In this document: one piece after another, positions 16,617 through 22,833 of the stretch
Numbering within the stretch: position 1 is the stretch's first letter
Layout: each line of letters starts with the position of its first letter
Position numbers and translations under genes: made by a program
Assembly: GCA_041917975.1 (NCBI GenBank)
Contig: JAYRWN010000079.1
Coordinates: 1-26,831 of the forward strand
Direction: 5' to 3'
Length of the DNA: 26,831 nucleotides
Source of the DNA: JAYRWN01 sp041917975
GTDB taxonomy: Bacteria > Bacteroidota > Bacteroidia > Chitinophagales > Saprospiraceae
Notes under the pieces: generated by a model
Told to the model about the DNA's origin: nothing
The model's input: the letters and a program-made list of their open reading frames with translations, nothing else
Database searches by the model: none

Positions 16617-17435
16617 TTGATTTTTGAAACTCATTTACCAGCTTTCCCACTCAATCAATTCATTGAGCGGTTTATTTATTTCAAAGGCTATAATCCTGAC
16701 CATTCCATGGATCGGTTTTTACCCGACGGTTATTCCTATGTCGTGTTTGACCTGACGGATTACCCTAAATATATTTATGACAACGACACCTTAAAAGAAA
16801 TTCAGTCCTGTCGCAATGTCTGGTTTTCAGGGATCCGGGAAAAATACATCACCATTCCCTCCGGCAGAGATAGCGAAATGTTTATCATCTATTTCCGGCG
16901 GGGCCAGGCTTACCCGTTTGTAGAAATGCCCATGCATGAACTGACTGACTTTGTCGTGGACGGTGAACTGGTCATGTCCAATGAAATTCTGAACATTAGA
17001 GAAAAACTGTTTGTCTCCTCTACGGTGGCCCAAAAATTTTTATCTATTGAACAGTATTTAATCAGCTCGTTTGCAAAAAAAATGATCAGAAACCCATTTG
17101 TAGATTATGCCGTGAATATGCTTTTGGATAATCCTCATCACCTGTCTATTCATCATCTTTCCGCTAAAGTGGGGTATTCCCAAAAACACTTAATTAAAAT
17201 TTTTAAAGAGCACATTGGCCTTACACCTAAAAAGTTTTTGAAAATCATCCGTTTTCAAAAAGCCATTCAGGACATCGCAGCTAACCGAACACCTGAATGG
17301 ACTCACATCGCTTACGAAAGCGGTTATTTTGATCAGGCCCACTTTATCAACGATTTTAAAACCTTTTCAGGATTCACCCCCAACCAATACTTGCGCATGC
17401 AAAGCAATTTTACCAATTATGTCGCAGTAGGTTGA
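16617..17435 (+). CDS. AraC-family transcriptional regulator
   Basis: This 272-residue protein has an N-terminal ligand/sensor region with the IERFIYF...RFLPDGYSYVVFDL pattern (about 16-46) common in Bacteroidota AraC proteins, and a C-terminal DNA-binding domain (about 165-260) with two helix-turn-helix units: LSIHHLSAKVGYSQKHLIKI (about 177-196) and THIAYESGYFDQAHFINDFK (229-248), ending in the GFTPNQYL signature. No ATG precedes the domain: an in-frame TAA stops 27 bp before the TTG at 16617, so TTG is the probable start; the next ATG (16707) would cut into the conserved LPDG segment. Targets are unknown; the cupin and DUF1761 neighbours are candidates. Confidence 0.87.
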   Translation: MIFETHLPAFPLNQFIERFIYFKGYNPDHSMDRFLPDGYSYVVFDLTDYPKYIYDNDTLKEIQSCRNVWFSGIREKYITIPSGRDSEMFIIYFRRGQAYPFVEMPMHELTDFVVDGELVMSNEILNIREKLFVSSTVAQKFLSIEQYLISSFAKKMIRNPFVDYAVNMLLDNPHHLSIHHLSAKVGYSQKHLIKIFKEHIGLTPKKFLKIIRFQKAIQDIAANRTPEWTHIAYESGYFDQAHFINDFKTFSGFTPNQYLRMQSNFTNYVAVG

Positions 17436-17505
17436 GGTAAATTTTTTCCAATATCGAGGTGTCCGGGAACGCTAGTTTTGTTCCCGTTAACTAACCAGCA
17501 AATTC

Positions 17506-17916
17506 ATGGAGACCTTTAACATTAATCACTGGGCGGTGCTGCTTTGCGCCGCGGCAAACTTAGCAGTCGGAGCGTTATGGTATTCGCCGTTACTTTTTTA
17601 TCAGGCCTGGATGAAGGAAAACCAGCTTACCGAAGAAATCATCAAAAAAACGTTTAATCCTCTGAAAATGTCTGGCTTGAGTTTTGGTTTATCGCTCCTC
17701 ATAAGTTATAATCTGGCCTTTTTCCTGGCTGATGCTGAAACGACGGTCCTTTGGGGCACCACGGCCGGATTTCTGGCCGGATTCGGGTTTTCAGCATTAA
17801 TATTTGCCATAGTGGCCTTGTTTGAACAACGCTCCTGGACTTACATTTTAATCAATGGAGGGTACATCACCGTCTATTTTACCCTCATCGGTTTTATTTT
17901 GGGGGTCTGGCGGTAA
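17506..17916 (+). CDS. DUF1761 small membrane protein
   Basis: This 136-residue protein has four hydrophobic helices (about residues 8-30, 54-75, 79-104, 111-134). It carries the DUF1761 hallmarks NHWAVLLCAAANLAVGALWYSP near the start, a W-M-K-x-x-x-L-T/E segment, and GFLAGFGFSALIFAI. The family is widespread, unnamed by function, and predicted to sit in the inner membrane. It lies 70 bp after the AraC-type gene on the same strand and may be read through from it, although it could have its own promoter. Confidence 0.85.
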   Translation: METFNINHWAVLLCAAANLAVGALWYSPLLFYQAWMKENQLTEEIIKKTFNPLKMSGLSFGLSLLISYNLAFFLADAETTVLWGTTAGFLAGFGFSALIFAIVALFEQRSWTYILINGGYITVYFTLIGFILGVWR

Positions 17917-18063
17917 GCAGGTAATTTTATGAGCCTTGAGGGTCTGGTATGCTTATGGCTTAGACAAAACTCATCACTCGCCTTACTTGGAATTTATCAG
18001 ATCTTTCGTATGCGAATGCACAGCAGGCCAATGATTAAAATAAAACCACAGGCACCATAAAAA

Positions 18064-18606
18064 ATGATAAAAACATCAAGCGATATAGAACATGAATTTA
18101 TCGCCACGGCTTACCTGAAAACAGGGCGATCGCTGCAGAGTTGGCTGAAAATAGTGCAATCATCCGGGCTGGAAAACCGCAGCGACATTTTGAATTGGTT
18201 AAAAAACAGCTTTGCCATCAATCATCTTCAAGCTCAGCTCATTGCCGGCATTTACCTGAACCATGGCTATCCGGTTTATAGTCTGGGCAATGACCTTTTG
18301 GATCATCAGTTCACGGTATGTCCGGGCATGCGTATTGTTTTTGAAAGATTGGCTACCAAAATTATTTTTTCCTTTGAACGGGCTCAATTGACCCCGAGGA
18401 AAACCTATTTAGCCTTTACGGTTCGTCACGAATTTGCAGTCGTACAGATAAAAACAAATGCCCTATGGTTAGGGCTTGATTTAGGTGCCGTACCCTTTAG
18501 CGACACACTGCATAAATCTACTCTGTGCGGGCCGCAGCCCAATATGACGCATATGCTTTCTTTACCTCAGAAAACCAATTTGACGACCAGTTATCCGCGC
18601 TTTTAA
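18064..18606 (+). CDS. DUF4287 plus DUF5655 domain protein
   Basis: This 180-residue cytoplasmic protein starts with a DUF4287-like segment (about 8-60): IEHEF...KTGRSLQSWLKI followed by DILNWLK and a HxxA-type helix. The second half (about 85-165) matches DUF5655, with MRIVFERL, KTYLAFTVRHEFAVVQIKT and LWLGLDLG. This pairing is common in Bacteroidota and other environmental bacteria. Function unknown; the second domain resembles a family suspected of nucleic-acid or small-molecule binding, but nothing in the sequence shows a catalytic site. It has no signal peptide and its own 147-bp upstream gap. Confidence 0.78.
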   Translation: MIKTSSDIEHEFIATAYLKTGRSLQSWLKIVQSSGLENRSDILNWLKNSFAINHLQAQLIAGIYLNHGYPVYSLGNDLLDHQFTVCPGMRIVFERLATKIIFSFERAQLTPRKTYLAFTVRHEFAVVQIKTNALWLGLDLGAVPFSDTLHKSTLCGPQPNMTHMLSLPQKTNLTTSYPRF

Positions 18607-18637
18607 CCCAATCCTGTTACAGAACAAATCATTTATC

Positions 18638-19597
18638 ATGAAAACGTCAACCATTCTATTCTGCATGTATGTTTTTCTTTGCTCCTGTAGCCAAAAATTT
18701 GACCAATCTACCGGCCATTCACCCACTTTGAACATCGCCTATAATATTTATGTGCCCGACACCACCAAATCCGACTGGGAAATTATCACCATGAATTTCG
18801 ACGGTTCGAATAAAAAAAATATCCTGAACAACGATGATGTGGCCTGGACGTATACCGCCTACAAAAACCGTCTATTTTTTATCAGTGACCGGGACACTTG
18901 CTACCGTTGTTTTTTTCTTTACGAATGTGATGTCAATGGCCAAAACCTGCGCAAAGTCAGTGATCTGCAACTGGAAGATAGTTGGATGAGCTGCCGGAAG
19001 GATGGTGCAGAAATGATTGTGTCCGGAAGAATAGGCAAAGACATTCGTTATCAGTTTTTTATCATCAACACGTCTTCCGGTGCTTTTAGACAACTCACCA
19101 CCGACACGGCAGCCATGTACCGCGACCCTTGTTTTTCACCGGACGGGCAGAAAATTGTGTTTAGTTATAAGAAAAACCGGCGGGACAGATCTACCCACGA
19201 AGAATTGTATATGATGAATGAGGATGGCAGTGAGCTCACGCAACTCACCCACTATCCTGAGGATAATCCGTCGGCGAAAGACAATGGTTACCGGGCCGGT
19301 TCAGCCCGGTGGCATCCGACCGAAAATTTTATTTCTTACGTTTCCCTGCAGGATGGACGCCACAGCATTTTTGCCATCACCCCGGACGGCCAAAAACAAT
19401 GGAAACTGATCGACAATCCGGATTCCGAAGGCTGGCACGACTGGAGTTCCGACGGCCAATGGCTGGTATTCAACAGCAGTGATAAAGCCGAATCACAATA
19501 TCACATCACGCTGATGAACTGGTCCACCAAAGAGAAAATACAGCTCACCGATACCACCTATAAGTCCCAGTTGTCACCGGTATTTATTGAGGAGTAA
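18638..19597 (+). CDS. TolB-like beta-propeller lipoprotein
   Basis: This 319-residue protein has a lipoprotein signal (hydrophobic residues 5-14, lipobox FLCSC with Cys17). The rest is a six- or seven-bladed propeller of PD40/TolB-like repeats: FSPDGQKIVFSYK, WHPTENFISYVSL and WSSDGQWLVFNS. Other blades show looser D-G-x-N/Q patterns such as NFDGSNKKNI and CDVNGQNLRKV. Such proteins are periplasmic or surface scaffolds, as in TolB, or sense and bind partners. It lies 31 bp after the DUF4287/DUF5655 gene and may be co-transcribed, though no functional link is clear. It is followed by a 310-bp gap. Confidence 0.8.
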   Translation: MKTSTILFCMYVFLCSCSQKFDQSTGHSPTLNIAYNIYVPDTTKSDWEIITMNFDGSNKKNILNNDDVAWTYTAYKNRLFFISDRDTCYRCFFLYECDVNGQNLRKVSDLQLEDSWMSCRKDGAEMIVSGRIGKDIRYQFFIINTSSGAFRQLTTDTAAMYRDPCFSPDGQKIVFSYKKNRRDRSTHEELYMMNEDGSELTQLTHYPEDNPSAKDNGYRAGSARWHPTENFISYVSLQDGRHSIFAITPDGQKQWKLIDNPDSEGWHDWSSDGQWLVFNSSDKAESQYHITLMNWSTKEKIQLTDTTYKSQLSPVFIEE

Positions 19598-19909
19598 AGG
19601 TGGTGATAGAGGTAATGGTCGGCCGTAGGGAAGCATAAAATCGGTTATTTCAGTCTGATAATTTAATACGTTGACTGCATTTTATTGAAAACAATAAGTC
19701 ACCATCTGGCTTCCTTTTTCTTTAGCCATGTATTTATTACCTTTCAAGAAAAAGAGGAAACAGATTACAAATTTTCGTGGGATTAACTATTGAAATCACT
19801 TTTGACATCTTGAGTGTATCATTGATTTTCTTATCCGGCGCTGGAATCAATATCAGTTTCTCCTTGCTCAACTTTATCCCTTCTATCCCCTATCCCAATA
19901 ATTATTAAA
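19598..19909. other. Gene-free gap between propeller lipoprotein and transposase repeats
   Basis: No coding frame of interest, RNA gene or repeat family was seen. A pyrimidine-rich stretch (TTCCTTTTTCTT near 19710) can pair imperfectly with AAGAAAAAGAGGAA near 19750, and the end is rich in TATCCC/ATCCC-like words. It may be the left margin of the inserted element at 19910-20566. Confidence 0.5.
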
Positions 19910-19972
19910 ATGCCGATAGGCATATTACAACGGTAACCCAACCCATAAACCCTCCATAAATGCTGTAGGCAT
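19910..19972. repeat. Two ATGCC/GGCAT palindromes on the 3' side of the transposase
   Basis: ATGCCGATAGGCAT (19910-19923) is a palindrome with ATGCC and GGCAT arms. ATGCTGTAGGCAT (19960-19972) is close to it with one central change. Both lie just beyond the 3' end of the transposase and match ATGCYGTAGGCAT-type repeats; their architecture (arms around a GTA-like centre) is the same as the ATCCCGTAGGGAT repeats on the other side, but with a different arm sequence. Confidence 0.65.
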
Positions 19973-19977
19973 GATAC

Positions 19978-20439
19978 CTACTCCGGTTCATGAAAAATAT
20001 ATTTCTCATCATATTCCACCTCAAATTTCTCCAGAAACAATTTATACTCGTGCAAAAATGTTTTCTTTTCGTGATGTGCTTTCTGATTCTCGATATACCT
20101 GATCACATTAGGTAGTTGAGATTTTGCATAAGAAAATCCACCATAGCCCGCCTGCCACTCAAAGCGTCCTTTGCAGAATTTGTTATCGTTAATCCATTTA
20201 GACGAGCCCGCTTTAACATCCTGCATAAAATCAGCCATGGACTGAGTAGGTCTAAAACCTACCAATGTATGCAAATGGTCCGGCATACCATTAATAACTA
20301 TCATTTTGTGCTTATTTGCTTGCACAATACCGGTGATATATTTATACAAATCATTCTCCCAACTGCTATGTATTAGCGAGGCTCTGTATTTTGGAGCAAA
20401 TACAAATTGGAGATGGACTTGAGTATATGTGTTTGCCAT
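19978..20439 (-). CDS. tnpA: IS200/IS605-family (REP-associated type) Y1 transposase
   Basis: This 153-residue protein is complete. It opens with MANTYTQVHLQFVFAPKYR, has the HUH motif H55-L-H57 (GMPDHLHTLVGF) that holds the metal, and the catalytic tyrosine Y115 with Y-x3-Q (Y115-IENQ119), followed by HH and a FLHEYKLFL tail. The Y1 transposases cut and rejoin single-stranded DNA at hairpins. All catalytic residues are present, so it may be active or only recently silenced. The stop lies 6 bp after the ATGCTGTAGGCAT palindrome; its 5' side carries three copies of the other palindrome. Standalone copies with linked REP-like repeats are common in Bacteroidota. Confidence 0.9.
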   Translation of the reverse strand: MANTYTQVHLQFVFAPKYRASLIHSSWENDLYKYITGIVQANKHKMIVINGMPDHLHTLVGFRPTQSMADFMQDVKAGSSKWINDNKFCKGRFEWQAGYGGFSYAKSQLPNVIRYIENQKAHHEKKTFLHEYKLFLEKFEVEYDEKYIFHEPE

Positions 20440-20447
20440 TTTTACTA

Positions 20448-20566
20448 ATGTTTCATCCCTACGGGATTATTTTGGTGTTTATATTCTTTTGTTACCGATT
20501 TATCCCTACGGGATTATTTTGTTACCATGTTTTATCCCTACGGGATTATTTTGGTATTTATATTCT
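20448..20566. repeat. Three ATCCCTACGGGAT repeats upstream of the transposase
   Basis: Three units carry TTTATCCCTACGGGATTATT or a close variant: unit 1 at 20451-20474 (with TTTC), unit 2 at 20499-20521, unit 3 at 20531-20553. ATCCC and GGGAT arms flank TAC. Units 1 and 3 extend further in common (ATGTTT before, GGTRTTTATATTC after), and TTTTGTTACC recurs at 20487 and 20517, so duplication is by longer, overlapping blocks. The third copy runs into the 3' end of the isomerase-like gene. Confidence 0.85.
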
Positions 20567-21748
20567 CACCGCCTGCCTGGCCAATAATTTCCAGATGCCC
20601 TGCACCTTCGTCCACACCTGCAGCACTTTTAAATTGAGGTTTACCGGATTACCATTATTAATCAATTCGGCAGCGACAGTATGGCGCACCCAGGCGACCT
20701 CCCCTTTTACGGTGACGGTTTGATCGGTGACGGTCCAGGATTTATAGACCACTTTTTTTGCCGCGATGGTGGTTACAAACACATCCTGATCCTCCAGTTG
20801 CCCCGCACTGTGACCGTAGGTCAGCTCATCGGCTGTCAGGTTGCGCAAGGTGAGTGAATCCGCTTTGAGCATGGCCTTATGCAGCGCATCCACCGAAATT
20901 TCCAGGGCCGTAGATTCTAATTCCAAACTGCGCAAATAACGCAGGTGCTGGGGCAGCTGGACCATGGCCCGGGCCGATTCGTCTTCGATGAGGTGGTATT
21001 TAACACCCACTTCTTTTGCCGCTTTCATCACTTCGGCGATATTCACATCGCCATCCCCCAGCACCACATTGCGCTGAGGGTCTTGCCGGCCATTTTGATT
21101 ATCAATGGAGCCATGCATGCGGTCCTTCAGGTGAGTCAGTGGAAAACGACCGGGGTATTTGCGCATAATGGCCGCCGGATCCTGGCCGGGGTTACGGATC
21201 CAAAAAACATCCATCTGGAAATTGACATAGCGGGGATCCGTCGTGGTCATCAGGTAATCGAATAAAGTGCCCGGTCCCTCATAAGGCCGAAATTCATACC
21301 CATGCGGGTGGTACACCAAAGCGATGCCCGCTTCAGCGAACTGTTTTCCCGCCCGGTTAAACACCTGGACCGCCTTTTCCATGTCCGCAAAAACAAAATC
21401 ATCCCCCTGATGCGGAATCCAATAACAAACGGCGTATTCGGCCTGAAAAAATTTCAGGTTTTCAATCAGCCCGCGGATGCTGTCCGGGGATTGTAATTTT
21501 TCAAAAGGAACGCCACCGGCGACTACATCAAATCCGTATTTATCCAGCAGTTTTTTGTAGTCCTCCCGGGGCATGCTGCGCGTACCGGCTCCTTCCAGAT
21601 GGCGAATGCCCATATCCCTCAACCTGAGCAAGGTTGGTTCTACGCCGTCTTGCAGATATTGGCGGGCCGTGCCCATGATGATGCCAACATCCTGAGCCGA
21701 GGTTTTCCAATGCAGGCCTATTAAAACGATCAATAGTAATAATTTCAT
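20558..21748 (-). CDS. Secreted sugar-isomerase-like TIM barrel fused to an NTF2/SnoaL-like domain
   Basis: This 396-residue protein has a signal peptide (about 1-18, KLLLLIVLIGLHWKTSA). Residues about 20-275 form an AP-endonuclease-2 type TIM barrel as in sugar phosphate isomerases/epimerases: LEGAG (51-55), YHPHGYE (146-152), FQMDVFW (177-183, D180), THLKDR (205-210, H206) and IEDE (254-257, E255) are the expected metal-binding or catalytic positions. Residues about 283-396 form a second domain, resembling SnoaL/DUF4440-type NTF2 folds (ALHKAMLKADSLTLRNLT, GEVAWVRHTV, VLQVWTKVQGIWKLLARQAV). Separate proteins usually carry these domains, so this is a fusion. The C-terminus overlaps the transposase-linked repeat, which supplies the stop codon. 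Substrate unknown; likely a periplasmic sugar enzyme. Confidence 0.82.
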   Translation of the reverse strand: MKLLLLIVLIGLHWKTSAQDVGIIMGTARQYLQDGVEPTLLRLRDMGIRHLEGAGTRSMPREDYKKLLDKYGFDVVAGGVPFEKLQSPDSIRGLIENLKFFQAEYAVCYWIPHQGDDFVFADMEKAVQVFNRAGKQFAEAGIALVYHPHGYEFRPYEGPGTLFDYLMTTTDPRYVNFQMDVFWIRNPGQDPAAIMRKYPGRFPLTHLKDRMHGSIDNQNGRQDPQRNVVLGDGDVNIAEVMKAAKEVGVKYHLIEDESARAMVQLPQHLRYLRSLELESTALEISVDALHKAMLKADSLTLRNLTADELTYGHSAGQLEDQDVFVTTIAAKKVVYKSWTVTDQTVTVKGEVAWVRHTVAAELINNGNPVNLNLKVLQVWTKVQGIWKLLARQAVRI

Positions 21749-21835
21749 AGCATAAACTTTCTGGTATTAAGATAATCAGGTAAAGCGGTTTATAAGAAAT
21801 TAAACACAGCTAAATTTATGGTTTTCCGAATTATG

Positions 21836-21859
21836 TTTAATTTACCTTTATTAATTAAA
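21836..21859 (+). promoter_or_regulatory. Short inverted repeat upstream of the first 113-residue gene
   Basis: TTTAATT (21836-21842) and AATTAAA (21853-21859) pair over a loop that contains TACCTT. The loop word TACCTT also occurs in the stronger inverted repeat at 22427-22468 before the second copy, so the two leaders may share an element. The arms are short and AT-rich, so chance is not excluded. Confidence 0.25.
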
Positions 21860-21884
21860 AAGTTAACCTTTTAAAACCATTATT

Positions 21885-22226
21885 ATGACCAAAAATCACC
21901 CCATCACTATTTTAGGTATAGAACCCAACGGTCATCTGATCCTATCCGATCGCGGCGTAACGACTACACAGCCCGGAGATAGGGTTACCTGGCTGATCCA
22001 CCCCGGCAGTGGTGTGACCAAAATAAATGCAATTGTCAACCTCTCTATGCCCGTGGATGTTTTTTCACCTAATGATCCTCCAAGGCCGGTAGGTCAATCC
22101 GTCAATTGGCAAGGCACTATCAATCCGGATATCCAAACTCTTATGGAAGAAGAGTATTGTATTCATTATACTAAAACTGATGGCACTACCAATAATTCTG
22201 ATCCGAAGATCATTGTCAATCCCTAA
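21885..22226 (+). CDS. Unrecognised 113-residue protein, copy 1
   Basis: This is a small protein without signal peptide or membrane segment. It is paralogous to the gene at 22484: both start M-x-K-N-H-x-I-T-I-L-G-I and share LSD-x-G-x-T, PGDRVTW, SGV, DVFSP-x-DPP, W-x-GTI-x-PDI and MEEEYCI, ending DPKI-x-VNP. GDRVTW resembles the edge strand of cupredoxin-like or Ig-like beta-sandwiches, but no copper ligands or family could be assigned. The pattern (short beta strands, conserved EEEYC with one Cys) suggests a compact cytoplasmic beta domain. Copies 1 and 2 are 257 bp apart on the same strand; that gap shows no gene. Function unknown; see copy 2 for the cyclase link. Confidence 0.65.
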   Translation: MTKNHPITILGIEPNGHLILSDRGVTTTQPGDRVTWLIHPGSGVTKINAIVNLSMPVDVFSPNDPPRPVGQSVNWQGTINPDIQTLMEEEYCIHYTKTDGTTNNSDPKIIVNP

Positions 22227-22426
22227 TCCGGATTGCCCAGTTTGCTTCCTTATCGGCTGTTTTGGATGAATATTTCCCGAAGACCCGTCCAAAAGATTGC
22301 CCTGCCAATGTTAATTACTACATTTTACAGTCCGCTCGCGTGTGCTTTTTTATTGACAGTAAAGGGAATTTCGGCAGCAGGATAATAACGTTTAGCTGCT
22401 TGCCCTGCCGGTAAATAATATTTTAG

Positions 22427-22468
22427 AGGTGATAATTTATTATATTACCTTAAAATAAATTATCACCT
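22427..22468 (+). promoter_or_regulatory. Perfect 15-bp inverted repeat before copy 2
   Basis: AGGTGATAATTTATT (22427-22441) and its exact reverse complement AATAAATTATCACCT (22454-22468) flank a 12-nt loop, ending 15 bp before the ATG at 22484. It could be an operator for a dimeric regulator, an RNA hairpin in the leader that controls translation, or a terminator followed by restart. It is too long to be chance at this AT content. Confidence 0.6.
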
Positions 22469-22483
22469 AACTAAATTCATATT

Positions 22484-22825
22484 ATGTCTAAAAATCACAT
22501 CATTACCATTCTTGGAATTGATCAGAACGGAGACTTGACCCTGTCGGATCATGGAAAGACCAAAACAAAACCAGGGGATAGGGTAACCTGGAAGATCAGT
22601 AAAGACAGCGGTGTGGCCTATATTCGTTGCATCGTGGATACTTCGCCTCCGATTGATGTGTTTTCACCTAAGGATCCGCCTCATCAGGTACGGGGTTCAA
22701 CGGATTGGAGAGGCACCATCGATCCAGATATTACCACTATTATGGAAGAAGAATATTGTATAAATTATACAAAAACGGAGGGTACCATCGGTCGTCATGA
22801 TCCGAAAATTCTGGTCAATCCATAA
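22484..22825 (+). CDS. Unrecognised 113-residue protein, copy 2
   Basis: This copy has the same length and architecture as the one at 21885, with about half of positions identical by eye. Conserved are MSKNH-type start, ITILGID-x-NG, LSD-x-GKT, PGDRVTW, DVFSPKDPP, WRGTIDPDI, MEEEYCI-x-YTKT-x-GT and DPKI-x-VNP. Only the charge around the first strand and the middle (GVAYIRCIV versus GVTKINAIV) differ much. The cyclase gene begins 8 bp after the stop, so this copy is almost certainly on the same transcript. A role as a soluble sensor or partner of the cyclase is inference. It is preceded by a 15-bp inverted repeat not seen at that strength before copy 1. Confidence 0.7.
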   Translation: MSKNHIITILGIDQNGDLTLSDHGKTKTKPGDRVTWKISKDSGVAYIRCIVDTSPPIDVFSPKDPPHQVRGSTDWRGTIDPDITTIMEEEYCINYTKTEGTIGRHDPKILVNP

Positions 22826-22833
22826 AAGCATTG

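Larger units (their letters stand above)
19910..20566 (-). mobile_element. IS200/IS605-like element with flanking palindromes (approximate limits)
   Basis: A single Y1 transposase is bracketed by palindromic repeats: ATGCYGTAGGCAT type at its 3' side and three ATCCCGTAGGGAT units at its 5' side. IS200/IS605 elements and REP-associated transposases recognise subterminal hairpins and not inverted terminal repeats, so this layout fits. Exact ends cannot be set from one copy. No TnpB/IscB-like accessory gene is present. Confidence 0.5.

Noticed and set aside
17997..18085. Hydrophobic minus-strand string GACGFILIIGLLCIRIRK before a stop
   Set aside because: It looks like a membrane-protein tail, but no start or longer frame supports it; too short to call.
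19705..19765. Imperfect TTCCTTTTTCTT / AAGAAAAAGAGGAA pairing
   Set aside because: Homopolymer-like purine and pyrimidine runs pair easily by chance, with a bulge; no context supports it.
20448..20566. Possible CRISPR array because of regularly spaced repeats
   Set aside because: Only three units, uneven and themselves repeated spacers, palindromic cores typical of transposase-linked repeats, and no cas genes.
22217..22235. AATCCGGATT palindrome and CAATCC/GGATTG hairpin after the first 113-residue gene
   Set aside because: Short, no T-run, and compatible with chance; not strong enough to call a terminator.
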